Shown here piece after piece: positions 40,879 to 49,662 of a DNA stretch of 64,000 nucleotides. The translations under genes were made by a program, and so were the position numbers. The first letter of the stretch is position 1. Each line of letters begins with the position of its first letter. The notes under the pieces are model-generated. The model worked only from the letters and a program-made list of their open reading frames with translations, was not told the origin of the DNA and ran no database searches. Location of the stretch: the NCBI GenBank assembly GCA_903907865.1, contig CAIVPR010000085.1, positions 62,001 to 126,000 of the forward strand, in the 5' to 3' direction. Source of the DNA: an uncultured Acidobacteriia bacterium (GTDB taxonomy: Bacteria; Acidobacteriota; Terriglobia; Bryobacterales; Bryobacteraceae).

Positions 40879-41592
40879 TTATTTTAGCGCCAGTGCACCG
40901 GCCAGCGCGACCCCCGTCAGCCGGTGTCCGCGCGCCTTCTCCAGTAAGAGAAACAGCAACTGGGCCGCAGCTCCCGGTGACAGCCCTTCCGGTCGGACAT
41001 TCGAGATGCAGTTGCGCTCCGCGTCGGCACGTCCTGGAGCCGGGTTCCAAGTCACGTAGATGCCCATGCTGTCCGGCGACGCCAGCCCGGGACGTTCGCC
41101 GATGAGAACGACCACCAGCGACGACCCCAGGGTGTGCCCAATATCGTCTCCGATTGCGACCCGGCCCTGCTCAACCACAACCACCGGGGCGATCCGCCAC
41201 CCCTCAAGTTTCGGCACCAGCGCTCGCAAAAGCTCGACGGCGTTGCGGTGGATCGCCAGCGGGGACAGCCCGTCGGCGACAACCAACGCAATGTCGAACT
41301 CCCCGCGCAGTTCCGACAACAACTTCCGGTCCGAATCCGCCAGCTTCCGGCCCAAATCCGGTCGTCGGAGGTATTCGGCCCGGTCCCGCGCCGCGCTTCG
41401 GACGACAAGTCCCTCCGTTTCAGCCGCGATTCCCACCGCGTCGAACCGCGCATGGACCGCATCCCGTGCGCGGGCATGCGCGAGTTGGAAGTCCAGGACC
41501 TCGCGCAACGGCACGGTCCCGCCGGTCCGTCCGAGGGACACGCGCGCAGGCGTAAGACGTCGCAAGTCAATAGGTTCCAAAGTCGGCACCAT
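40879..41592 (-). CDS. eutC: Ethanolamine ammonia-lyase small subunit
   Basis: A 237-residue EutC with IALVVADGLSPLAIHRNA, IGDDIGHTLGSSLVVVLIGERPG, LASPDSMGIYVTWNP and DAERNCISNVRPEGLS, all family hallmarks. EutC binds adenosylcobalamin together with EutB and splits ethanolamine into acetaldehyde and ammonia. No eutB or other eut gene is in the window. Its length fits the short non-microcompartment form. It lies 10 nt upstream of wzt on the same strand and is divergent from a BtuB-like receptor gene that may import its cofactor. Confidence 0.93.
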   Translation of the reverse strand: MVPTLEPIDLRRLTPARVSLGRTGGTVPLREVLDFQLAHARARDAVHARFDAVGIAAETEGLVVRSAARDRAEYLRRPDLGRKLADSDRKLLSELRGEFDIALVVADGLSPLAIHRNAVELLRALVPKLEGWRIAPVVVVEQGRVAIGDDIGHTLGSSLVVVLIGERPGLASPDSMGIYVTWNPAPGRADAERNCISNVRPEGLSPGAAAQLLFLLLEKARGHRLTGVALAGALALK

Positions 41593-41637
41593 GCAATTTT
41601 CCAGTTTAGTAGCCCTGCGGGGGACAATGGAGGTTTG

Positions 41638-43437
41638 ATGAGATTCTGCCTAGCCGCACTGTTCGCGGCGCAAATGCTGCGGGCCCAGGTCCCCGCCCCC
41701 CAGGCTCCTTCCCCGCCGCACCACGATTCCGTGATTGTCACCGGCACGGCGACACCCGCTCCGTTGGACGAATCGGACCGGGATGTGGACGAGCTGCCGC
41801 TGCCGCCGGCGCACCGCCGGCTATTCGATTCGTGGTTCGGGCTGCTGCAACTGGATCCCTCGCTCGACGTGCGCCAACGCGCTCCCGGTGGATTCCTTGC
41901 CGACCTTTCCATCCGCGGAGCCACCTTCGGCCAAACTTTGGTGCTGGTTGACGGTGTCCGCGTGAACGACGCACAGACCGGACACTTCAACCTGGACCTG
42001 CCGCTGCCCTTCGAATCCGTCGGGAGCGTGGAAGTGCTGCGCGGATCGGGCTCTACGCTGTATGGCTCGGACGCGATCGGTGGCGTAGTCAACGTCCGAT
42101 CAAGGGTATTCGAAACACCGGAATTCCGTTTGTCCGGAGGCCTTGGGAACTTCGGCAGCGACGAGGAGCACGGTCTGGCGGCGTTCGGCAATGACCGGCT
42201 CAACGAACGGATCTCGTTCGCCCGCGACCGCTCGACCGGCTTCATCGCCGACCGCGATTACCGCAACCTGGCCCTTTCCTCGCAAACTAGCCTCCGGTGG
42301 AAGCCCGGCATCGCCAACATCCTGTTGAGCTACAGCGACCGTCCCTACGGGGCCGACCAGTTCTACGGCACCTACCCCTCTTGGGAGCGGATCAAGACTT
42401 GGTTCGGGTCCATCCACCAGGCGATCGGCGAAAACACCGAGGCCAGCTTCGCCTACCGTCGCCATACGGACCTGTTCGTGCTGTTCCGCTATGCGCCGTC
42501 CATCTACACCAACCGCCACCTGCTCGACAGCTGGCAGGGGAATCTGCGACGGCACGACAAGCTTCCGTGGCACGCGGTCTTGAGCTATGGCATCGAGGGG
42601 CTGAACGAATCCATCGTCAGCACCAACTTGGGAACCCGGAGCCGGACGCGCGGAAGCGGCTACATCTTCTACGACATCCGCACGTTGCGCCGCTTCTCGT
42701 TATCGCTCGGGATTCGTGAGGAGGTCTACGGCTCCGGCAAGATGGTGACCAGTCCATCGGCCAGCGGAGCCGCCTGGGTTTCGGCGAAGCTCAAGCTGCG
42801 GGCCTCGGCGAGCAGCGCTTTCCGGTTGCCCAGCTACACCGACCTGTACTATTCCGACCCCGGCAACCTCGGCAACCCCAACCTCAAGCCGGAGAAGGCG
42901 CTGAGCTTCGAGGGCGGAGCGGATGCCTACCTTCGATCCAACCTCAAACTCTCTGGAACCCTGTTCCATCGGCGCGATACGGACGTGATCGACTATGTGC
43001 GCGCCAACGCTTCCGTCCCCTTCACGGCAACCAACTTCGACCGGTTGAACTTCACCGGCGTCGAAGCGTCGGCAATCTACGAGCCGGTTCAGGGGCAGAG
43101 GATCTCGGCGGCGTTTTCCGGCCTCCACGGGGTCAATGCGGGGGGGCAAGTCTTGCTGAGCAAGTACACCTTCAACTACCCGGTCCAATCGTTCATAGCG
43201 ACTTGGAACGGCACGGTGGGGCGTTCCATCGCCGCCCGCACGCGCGTCGGAGTCGTTGCACACCTGAACCGCGATCCCTATGCTGTTTGGGATGCGTCCG
43301 CGACGTACTCCCGTGGCTGGGTGAGACCATTCCTGCGGCTTACGAACATTACCAGCACGGTTTACCAGGAGATTCCCGGCGTGGCGTTGCCGAGCCGGGG
43401 CGTGGTTGGCGGCTTGGAATTTGTTTGGCTGCGCTGA
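41638..43437 (+). CDS. TonB-dependent receptor, BtuB-like
   Basis: A 599-residue outer-membrane receptor. It has a signal peptide and a TonB-box-like DSVIVTGTATP, then a plug domain with LADLSIRGATFGQTLVLVDGVRVND and VEVLRGSGSTLYGSDAIGGVVNV. The 22-strand barrel ends with a C-terminal aromatic strand (GGLEFVWLR). GGAGG precedes the ATG; the longer in-frame start over eutC is rejected. The size and plug resemble BtuB, and it faces the B12-dependent eutC across 45 bp, so cobalamin is a reasonable guess for the ligand. There is no room for a cobalamin riboswitch. Confidence 0.88.
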   Translation: MRFCLAALFAAQMLRAQVPAPQAPSPPHHDSVIVTGTATPAPLDESDRDVDELPLPPAHRRLFDSWFGLLQLDPSLDVRQRAPGGFLADLSIRGATFGQTLVLVDGVRVNDAQTGHFNLDLPLPFESVGSVEVLRGSGSTLYGSDAIGGVVNVRSRVFETPEFRLSGGLGNFGSDEEHGLAAFGNDRLNERISFARDRSTGFIADRDYRNLALSSQTSLRWKPGIANILLSYSDRPYGADQFYGTYPSWERIKTWFGSIHQAIGENTEASFAYRRHTDLFVLFRYAPSIYTNRHLLDSWQGNLRRHDKLPWHAVLSYGIEGLNESIVSTNLGTRSRTRGSGYIFYDIRTLRRFSLSLGIREEVYGSGKMVTSPSASGAAWVSAKLKLRASASSAFRLPSYTDLYYSDPGNLGNPNLKPEKALSFEGGADAYLRSNLKLSGTLFHRRDTDVIDYVRANASVPFTATNFDRLNFTGVEASAIYEPVQGQRISAAFSGLHGVNAGGQVLLSKYTFNYPVQSFIATWNGTVGRSIAARTRVGVVAHLNRDPYAVWDASATYSRGWVRPFLRLTNITSTVYQEIPGVALPSRGVVGGLEFVWLR

Positions 43438-43441
43438 CAAT

Positions 43442-43469
43442 TTGTTCGGACGGGCAGCATTGATAGACT
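43442..43469 (+). promoter_or_regulatory. Promoter with extended -10 for the Hpt gene
   Basis: TTGTTC (43442-43447), a 16-nt spacer, TGA-TAGACT (TG at 43461, TAGACT 43464-43469). It ends 7 nt before the ATG at 43477, so the message would be leaderless. Confidence 0.45.
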
Positions 43470-43476
43470 CGCTTGT

Positions 43477-43848
43477 ATGCCACAAGCGCCGCTATGGCTG
43501 CTCCCCGAGGATCTTGCCGACATCTGCCGCGACGACCCGGAAACGGGGTCGTCCATCCTGGAAACCTTCGTCGAGCAAATACGCCTGAGCCTTGGGCGGA
43601 TCCGGGCGAGGGTCGACGCCGGGGAGCCGAAGGAACTTGGACGGGAGTTGCACCGGCTGAAAGGATCCCTCTTGCAATTGGGAGCTTCCAGTACCGGCGC
43701 AAGATGCAAGGAATTCGAGCTAGTGGCCGCCTCGGAGCCAGCGTCGATGTGGCGGACGCGGCTGGATGTAGTCGAGTCGGAATGCGCGCAAGTGTTGGAC
43801 CAAGTGCAGGCGTTCCTAGCTACGCCGCCAACTGCGTCCCCATCCTGA
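43477..43848 (+). CDS. Histidine phosphotransfer (Hpt) domain protein
   Basis: A 123-residue all-helical protein with the Hpt motif ELHRLKGSLLQLGA; the phospho-accepting His is about residue 59. Hpt proteins pass phosphate between the receiver of a hybrid kinase and a final response regulator. The converging gene (43820-45910) is a hybrid kinase that has a receiver but no Hpt domain, so this protein is its probable partner. The two genes overlap tail to tail by 29 nt. The start lacks a Shine-Dalgarno sequence. Confidence 0.88.
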   Translation: MPQAPLWLLPEDLADICRDDPETGSSILETFVEQIRLSLGRIRARVDAGEPKELGRELHRLKGSLLQLGASSTGARCKEFELVAASEPASMWRTRLDVVESECAQVLDQVQAFLATPPTASPS

Positions 43849-45910
43849 TACCAGCCAGACAACGCTCCAAGTCCTTTACGGTATAGGGTTTCGACATGTA
43901 TTCGTCCATTCCGGCGGCGATGCACTTACCCCGGTCCTCGGTCATGGCATGCGCGGTCACGGCGCAGATCCAGATCGGGAGACGACCCCGGTCTTTCTCG
44001 ATTCGCCGAATCTCGCGCGTAGCCTCATAGCCGTCCAGTTCCGGCATCTGGCAGTCCATCAGGATGCCGTCGAATTCGTTGGCGGACCACTCCTCGACAG
44101 CGGCTCTGCCGTTCGGGGCGATCACCGCCCGGTGTCCCAAGCGTTGCAGGAGGGCCGCCGCCACCTTCTGGTTCACCGGGTTGTCTTCAGCCACCAGAAC
44201 GCGGAGACTCCGTGGCTCGATGGCCAACGGAGGGGGAGCGCTGACTGCGACGAGCTTGGGCTGGTGCGCGGCACTGACGTCCCGCAGCCGCACCGTGAAC
44301 CAAACGCGGGTCCCCTCGCCCGGCGAACTTTCGAGGCCGATCGATCCGCCCATCTCCTCTGCCAGCCGCTTCGAGATCACCAAGCCCAGTCCTGTCCCGC
44401 CATACCTCCGGGTCATTGATGCGTCGGCCTGTATGAACGGGCGGAACAAGGCCTTTTGGCGATCCAGGGGGATTCCGATCCCCGTGTCGCGGACCTCAAA
44501 ACGCAGCAGTACGGAATCGCCATCGCGGGAGGCCACGGAAGCGTGGATCGACACGGAACCCCGCTCCGTGAACTTCACTGCGTTGCTGGCCAGATTCATC
44601 AGCACCTGTGTCAACCGCACGGGATCCCCGCAAACGTGCGACGGCAAAGATCCATCGACCTCGACGCGGAATGACACTCCCTTGGATTCGGCTTCCGGCT
44701 TCACGGCTGCAACGATGGCGCGAATGGGCTCGTCGGCAACGAAATCCGCGTGCTCGATAACCAGCTTGCCTGCTTCAATCTTGCCGATATCAAGGATGTC
44801 GTTGAGGATTTGCGTAAGATGGCGGCCGCAAAGCTGGATCGAATCCACAAGGTGGATTTGCTCCGCCGACAGCGTGCCCGCCGTCCTCAGCAGTTCCGAC
44901 ATGCCCACGATTCCGTTCATCGGTGTGCGGATTTCGTGGCTCATATTCGTCAGGAACTGAGTCTTGGCGGCGGAAGCCCGACCCGCCAGAATAAGCGCCC
45001 GGCGCAGGAAGATGGCGATCACGATCAGGGCCGCCAGCAGGACGGTCAGCACCGTCACCGCCATCGTGAGCTGGCGGCGGCGGTCGAGCGAGTTATTCAG
45101 TTCGTCGACCAGCTTGGTTTCCGGCGAGAAGCCGAAGCCCCACTTCCGGTAAATACCTTGGATGGTACCGTCGCGAGCCATGTCGCCGAGGCTTTCCCGG
45201 ATGGCGTCGATGACGACTGAATCGTCGCTCCGGGATAGAACCGCGAGTCCCTGATAGGTGTCCGGGACCGGTTCCGTGCGTAGCGACACGCCATCGCAGG
45301 CCGGGGGGCGTTCGAGGAGGAATGAGGCGAGCGACCTCGATTCCATGAGCGCCGCGACCGTTTCCCCCTTGCAGAGCGCCGACATGATGGCTGGCCTGTC
45401 GGGCTTGGCGTCCGCAATGGAGGTAGGGAACCGCAGTTCGGCGATGCGGCGATAGGCTAGGACCGTCGGCACGCCGAGTTTCTTGCCTTTGAGTTCTGGC
45501 AGTTCGTTGGATACGTTGCTGGGCCACACCAGCCACGCTTCCGTTCGCAGCCAAGCGCTGGAGAGGTGTAGGTCCCTCGTGGCTTCCCGTTCGGGAGTGA
45601 CGGCGGCCATGGGGTAGAAATCGGCTTGATGGCTGCGGAGCACGTCCTCGGGCTTGGCCATCGAGTAGACCCACTCGAGCCGAACCCCTTGCCGGGCGGC
45701 GGCCATGTCAAACAGGTCGACCGTTACCCCGGTCGCTTCTTTGCCTGGCTCCCCCGAGTAATATGGCGGATTTTGTGTATAGACAGCCCGGTAAACCGCC
45801 CGCTTCGCCTGTTTCGGGACGTGGATAGCGTACCAAATACCCGCGGCGGCGACAGCCACGACGGCGAGACACATGATCCAGAAGTTTCGCCGATTTCCCG
45901 CGTACAGCAC
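43820..45910 (-). CDS. Hybrid histidine kinase with periplasmic solute-binding sensor
   Basis: A 696-residue protein. TM1 is at about residues 9-29. An SBP_bac_3-like periplasmic sensor spans about 37-262 (RAVYTQNPPYYSGEPG, KGKKLGVPTVLAYRRIAEL, QGIYRKWGFG), with TM2 at about 281-303. HisKA has His 325 (NMSHEIRTPMNGIVGMSELL), and the ATPase has NLASNAVKFTERG, DTGIGIP and GTGLGLVISK. The receiver (LRVLVAEDNPVNQKVAAALL) has Asp 619 in MDCQMPELDGYE. Sensors of this type bind amino acids or similar small solutes. Start GTG 45910; TAAACT lies 6 nt upstream and there is no Shine-Dalgarno sequence. Confidence 0.93.
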   Translation of the reverse strand: MLYAGNRRNFWIMCLAVVAVAAAGIWYAIHVPKQAKRAVYRAVYTQNPPYYSGEPGKEATGVTVDLFDMAAARQGVRLEWVYSMAKPEDVLRSHQADFYPMAAVTPEREATRDLHLSSAWLRTEAWLVWPSNVSNELPELKGKKLGVPTVLAYRRIAELRFPTSIADAKPDRPAIMSALCKGETVAALMESRSLASFLLERPPACDGVSLRTEPVPDTYQGLAVLSRSDDSVVIDAIRESLGDMARDGTIQGIYRKWGFGFSPETKLVDELNNSLDRRRQLTMAVTVLTVLLAALIVIAIFLRRALILAGRASAAKTQFLTNMSHEIRTPMNGIVGMSELLRTAGTLSAEQIHLVDSIQLCGRHLTQILNDILDIGKIEAGKLVIEHADFVADEPIRAIVAAVKPEAESKGVSFRVEVDGSLPSHVCGDPVRLTQVLMNLASNAVKFTERGSVSIHASVASRDGDSVLLRFEVRDTGIGIPLDRQKALFRPFIQADASMTRRYGGTGLGLVISKRLAEEMGGSIGLESSPGEGTRVWFTVRLRDVSAAHQPKLVAVSAPPPLAIEPRSLRVLVAEDNPVNQKVAAALLQRLGHRAVIAPNGRAAVEEWSANEFDGILMDCQMPELDGYEATREIRRIEKDRGRLPIWICAVTAHAMTEDRGKCIAAGMDEYMSKPYTVKDLERCLAGIRMGTQLAA

Positions 45911-45936
45911 GATTCCAGTTTACTTGGATCCCGCCC

Positions 45937-48864
45937 CTAGATCGTGATCTTGAGTGCGAATTGGATGGACCGTGCCGGCAACTGTGCCGTGATGCCGGTC
46001 AAGGGCTGGCCGAAACCGGGCCCGGCGGCTGCGCCGTTGCCGTAGGTGCCGCTGAAACCGACGAAATTGGCGTGGTTGAGCAGGTTGAAGACTTCGATGC
46101 GGGGCTCCACGCGGAGGTGCTCGCGGATTCGGAACGGGCGCTCCACAAGCGGCGAGAACTCGTAGATCGGGGTGCCGCGACCGGCGTTGCGGCCCACCAC
46201 GGCGCTGCCGATAAAGGGGCGGTCGGTAGTCGCGCCTGTGTCTCCGCTGTTGTTGACACCCGTCACGAAGTTGTAGGGCAGGCCGGTGGCGAGGGTCACG
46301 ATGCCACCGTAGTGCAATCCCCACTTCCCCACATAGACGCCGCTGAACACGGCGCGGTGGCGCTGGTCGAAGATGGCACTGCCGTTCTCTGCGCGGCCTG
46401 TTACACGGGGGTCGTTGGGGTTCTGGCTGGGAATGTCGGGATCGACGTTGTCGATGGCGTGGGACCAAGTGTAGCTGATGTTGGCCACCACTTTGGTGCC
46501 GATCTTGCCGTTCAGGTTGACCTGCAGCGAGTTATATCGGGCATAGCCGTTATTGACGTCGCTCTGGATCACGGCGTAGGGCGGCTGGGGATTGGTCGCC
46601 GTGGAGGTATTGCAGGTGGTCCCGTGCTGGGTGTACCACCAGATCCAATAGGGGCGGGTGCAGTTGGCGGCCTGGGCAGTGCGCGTCTGGCCGGGCGCGG
46701 TGCGGATGAAGGAGGCCGGGGCGTCGACGTCCAAGGGGCGGTTGATGCGGAGGGTGTGGGATCCCACGTAATCGGCGCGCACCAGCCAGCCCGGGGCGAG
46801 CTTGCGCTCCACGCCGAAGGTCCACTGTTCGGAGTAGGGGTTCAGCAGACGGTCGGGATAGCCCTGGAGGGTCGAAGTCGGGAAGAACTTGTCAAGGTAG
46901 GCGCTGTTGCCGGGGCGGATGTAGAGGCTGCGCAAAGGCACCGCCGCACCGGCGGGGAAGGACGGCAGGGGTACGGAAGAAACGCTGGTCGGGAAGCCGA
47001 CCTGACCCGGCGAGGCCGTGTAGCTGAACACACCTTCCGGTCCGGTGAGGGTGTAGTTGGCCTGAGCGTTGTCGGGAATCTGCGACAGGTAGATGCCGAA
47101 ACCGCCGCGAATGACGGTCCGACCGTCGCCGCGGAGGTTGTAGGAGAAACCGGCGCGGGGGGCAAAGCCGAGCTTGAAGTCGGTGAAGGTCTGGCGTTCG
47201 TAGCGGAGGCCGAAGTTGAGCGTCAGATCCTTGCGGGGACGGAAGTCGTCCTGGATGAAGGTGGACCAAAGCACGTCGTTGACCGTGTAGTTGGCCTTGC
47301 CGAAGCTCTGGGTGTACGTTTTCACGTTGGCGAGGTTGCCGAGGTACGTTTGGCTCTCGCAGACACTGAGCGCTTGCGTGCAGGTGTTGTAGATGAACTG
47401 GCCGAGGTAGATGGGGCCGCCGAACTCCTTGCTGTTGCCGCCCGTGTGGGCCGTGATGGCGCGCGCGCCGAGGTTCAGTGTGTGACGTCCAAGGACAGCC
47501 GTGAAGGTGTCGTTGACCTCGTACTGCCGGTTCATCAGAAGCGCGGACTGCGAGGTTCCGGTGGTGAAGGTGCCGCCGGTCGAGACGGGGACTTGATACT
47601 GGGTGCCGTAGACCACCGGGTCGAACTGGGTAATCGGCGCAGCCAGTTGGAATTGCACCCGCAGGTTGTTCACCATGTTGGGGCTGAGGACGGCGGTCTC
47701 GCCGATTTCTTCGGAGTACGTGCGGCGGCGGAACACGCGGGCGACGGAGGGCAGGCTGTTGCCGCCGACGATGCCGTTGGGGTTGGTGTCGTGAAAACCG
47801 TCCGCGCCGCTGCGCAGGAACAGCGTGTTGGTTGCGTTCAACTGGCGATCAATTTTGAGGAAGCCGAGGAGGCCCCGGTAATGGCCGACAAAGCTGCCGG
47901 GCGCGAGGGGCGACGTGATCGGCGAGGCCTTGTCCTCGCGGATGAATTCACCAGCCGCGAAGAAGTGGGTGCGGTCGCCGCCCATGGGGCCGCCGAGCGA
48001 GAGATCGGTCTGGCCGAGCGTATTGCTGGTGAGGGCGTTGCCGTTGGCAGCAGTGGCGGAGGTAAAGCCGGAAAGCGCAGCCTCGGTGGCCCTCGGCCGC
48101 CAAACTTCGAGGATCTGCCCGCGCAGGCGTCGGCCCCCGGTGCGGGTCACGATGTTGACGGCACTGCCGGTGCCGCCACCGTACTGCGCCGAGAAGGAGT
48201 TCACCAGCACCGTCATTTCCAGCACGGCTGGCAACGGGATATTGGTGAAGATGGTCTGGCGACCCCAGCTATCGGTGCCGGAACTGCCGTCGACCTCGAA
48301 CCAAGTCTGCCGACGACCTGCGCCCCCGGTGGTGAAGAGGTTCTGGTTGGTGAAGACGTCGCCCTGGTTGATGGCGGGACGACTGGCGGAATTCAGCAGC
48401 GGGAGGTAGGTGATGCGACGGTCGAGCATCGGGGTCTCCTCCAACTGGCGTCCGAAGATGCGGTCGCCGAGTTGCGGCGCGTCGGTGCGGATCTCGCCCG
48501 CGACGCCGGTAACGGTGACCTCGGTCTTGCCGGGCGCGATGTCGAGGCGCAGGGTGACTTGGGCGGTGATGCCGCTCTGCAGCGCGATGCTGGCAAGCTT
48601 GCCGGGGGCAAAACCGTTCTTAGTGGCTGTGATCGAGTACGCCGAGTCGACCGGAAGGGCGGTCACGACGAAGGTCCCAGCGTCGTCGGTCTGGGCGACG
48701 CGCTTGGGTGCGGAAATGCTGCCTGCGACCGTGACCGAGACTCCTGAGACCGGGTTGTGGGCGGCATCGACGATACGGCCCTGGATGGCGGCGGTGTCGG
48801 GAGTCTGCCCGAAGGCTGTCGACAAAACAAAGCCAGATACCAGAAAGCGTCGAAATAGTGCCAC
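45937..48864 (-). CDS. TonB-dependent receptor with carboxypeptidase-like N-terminal domain
   Basis: A 975-residue Oar/CarboxypepD_reg-type outer-membrane receptor. It has a signal peptide, then the regulatory-like beta-sandwich (IQGRIVDAAHNPVSGVSVTV, VVTALPVDSAYSITATKNGF). A plug follows (LEMTVLVNSFSAQYGGGTGSAVNIVTR in sections), then a long barrel with DDFRPRKDLTLNFGLRYE and ending SIQFALKITI. This family is much expanded in acidobacteria and probably takes up large plant or microbial glycans. The start has AAGGAG upstream. A winged-helix gene lies just upstream in the same direction and may regulate it. Confidence 0.92.
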   Translation of the reverse strand: MALFRRFLVSGFVLSTAFGQTPDTAAIQGRIVDAAHNPVSGVSVTVAGSISAPKRVAQTDDAGTFVVTALPVDSAYSITATKNGFAPGKLASIALQSGITAQVTLRLDIAPGKTEVTVTGVAGEIRTDAPQLGDRIFGRQLEETPMLDRRITYLPLLNSASRPAINQGDVFTNQNLFTTGGAGRRQTWFEVDGSSGTDSWGRQTIFTNIPLPAVLEMTVLVNSFSAQYGGGTGSAVNIVTRTGGRRLRGQILEVWRPRATEAALSGFTSATAANGNALTSNTLGQTDLSLGGPMGGDRTHFFAAGEFIREDKASPITSPLAPGSFVGHYRGLLGFLKIDRQLNATNTLFLRSGADGFHDTNPNGIVGGNSLPSVARVFRRRTYSEEIGETAVLSPNMVNNLRVQFQLAAPITQFDPVVYGTQYQVPVSTGGTFTTGTSQSALLMNRQYEVNDTFTAVLGRHTLNLGARAITAHTGGNSKEFGGPIYLGQFIYNTCTQALSVCESQTYLGNLANVKTYTQSFGKANYTVNDVLWSTFIQDDFRPRKDLTLNFGLRYERQTFTDFKLGFAPRAGFSYNLRGDGRTVIRGGFGIYLSQIPDNAQANYTLTGPEGVFSYTASPGQVGFPTSVSSVPLPSFPAGAAVPLRSLYIRPGNSAYLDKFFPTSTLQGYPDRLLNPYSEQWTFGVERKLAPGWLVRADYVGSHTLRINRPLDVDAPASFIRTAPGQTRTAQAANCTRPYWIWWYTQHGTTCNTSTATNPQPPYAVIQSDVNNGYARYNSLQVNLNGKIGTKVVANISYTWSHAIDNVDPDIPSQNPNDPRVTGRAENGSAIFDQRHRAVFSGVYVGKWGLHYGGIVTLATGLPYNFVTGVNNSGDTGATTDRPFIGSAVVGRNAGRGTPIYEFSPLVERPFRIREHLRVEPRIEVFNLLNHANFVGFSGTYGNGAAAGPGFGQPLTGITAQLPARSIQFALKITI

Positions 48865-48925
48865 GTGAACTCCTTAATGCCTATGATGTGGTGGCAGCAC
48901 GGCCCCCTGATAAAGGCAGTGTAAC

Positions 48926-49216
48926 CTAGCGCCGCCACGGGGCGAGCAGTCGATATTCGGGAATCGCGGTGACACTGGCCTTCCTTACCCTCAGCAACTT
49001 CCGTCGGGTCAGGTTGCGAACGCCGTTTTGGACCGCGCTTTTCGAGATCCCGATGGCCTCGGCCATCTGTTGGTGGCTGGTAGTGACGGGACGGTCGAGA
49101 TCGCCGACGCACGCGCTCCAAAGGTGGAGGTAGACCAAGTACGAGGAGACGGAACGGTCGTGGCCCGTCAGGTCCCGCATCAGCACATCCAAGACATAAC
49201 TGTCGATTGAGATCAT
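48926..49216 (-). CDS. Small winged-helix DNA-binding protein
   Basis: A 96-residue protein with a helix-turn-helix region VTTSHQQMAEAIGISKSAVQNGVRNLTRR in two blocks, followed by a wing strand (KLLRVRKASVTAIPEYRLL). Its N-terminal helices (SSYLVYLHLWSAC) fit a MarR/GntR-like winged helix without an effector domain. It lies 61 nt upstream of the large TonB receptor gene and may control it. It is divergent from the VOC gene. Confidence 0.75.
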   Translation of the reverse strand: MISIDSYVLDVLMRDLTGHDRSVSSYLVYLHLWSACVGDLDRPVTTSHQQMAEAIGISKSAVQNGVRNLTRRKLLRVRKASVTAIPEYRLLAPWRR

Positions 49217-49294
49217 CTCGGAACTATGGTACAGGATACTACTGCAACCGCCAGGACATTGACAGGGAAAGGGTTATCCAGCTAGGATCGTGGC

Positions 49295-49660
49295 ATGATC
49301 AAGCACATAAAATTCGTCAGCATCCCCGTGGCGGACCAGCAACGGGCACTCGATTTCTACACCGGGAAGCTCGGCTTCCGTATCCTGACCGACCAGCCCT
49401 TCGATAGCAAACAGCGGTGGATCGAACTCGGCATTCCGGGCGGCGAGACCAATCTCGTCCTGTTTACGCCCACCGGGCATGAGGACCGGGTCGGCACCTT
49501 CGGTCCCTGTACTTTCCACTGCGACGACATCGACAAGACCTATGAGGAACTGACGGCCAAAGGTGTCGAATTCACCGGGCCGCCGCAGAGGCAGCCTTGG
49601 GGCACCTTCGCAATGATGAAGGACTCCGAAGGCAACAGTTTCGTCCTATCGGCCCGGTGA
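49295..49660 (+). CDS. VOC-superfamily protein (glyoxalase/dioxygenase-like)
   Basis: A 121-residue vicinal-oxygen-chelate fold: HIKFVSIPVADQQRALDFYTGKLGF, WIELGIPGGETNLVLF, GPCTFHCDDIDKTYEEL and GVEFTGPPQRQPWGTFAMMKD. Metal-binding His and Glu positions are compatible with a glyoxalase or bleomycin-resistance-type protein; the reaction is unknown. TTGACA (49259-49264), an 18-nt spacer and TAGGAT (49283-49288) may be the promoter, although AGGA could equally be a Shine-Dalgarno sequence. It ends 2 nt before the stop of the lactate permease gene. Confidence 0.88.
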   Translation: MIKHIKFVSIPVADQQRALDFYTGKLGFRILTDQPFDSKQRWIELGIPGGETNLVLFTPTGHEDRVGTFGPCTFHCDDIDKTYEELTAKGVEFTGPPQRQPWGTFAMMKDSEGNSFVLSAR

Positions 49661-49662
49661 GT

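Noticed and set aside
41593-41637. Cobalamin riboswitch between eutC and the BtuB-like receptor
   Set aside because: The gap is only 45 bp and has no B12-box sequence.
45961-48747. A 928-codon open frame antisense to the TonB receptor
   Set aside because: Low-complexity Gly/Val/Ala/Glu composition, no domain, and it mirrors the receptor's GC-biased codons. It is a shadow frame.
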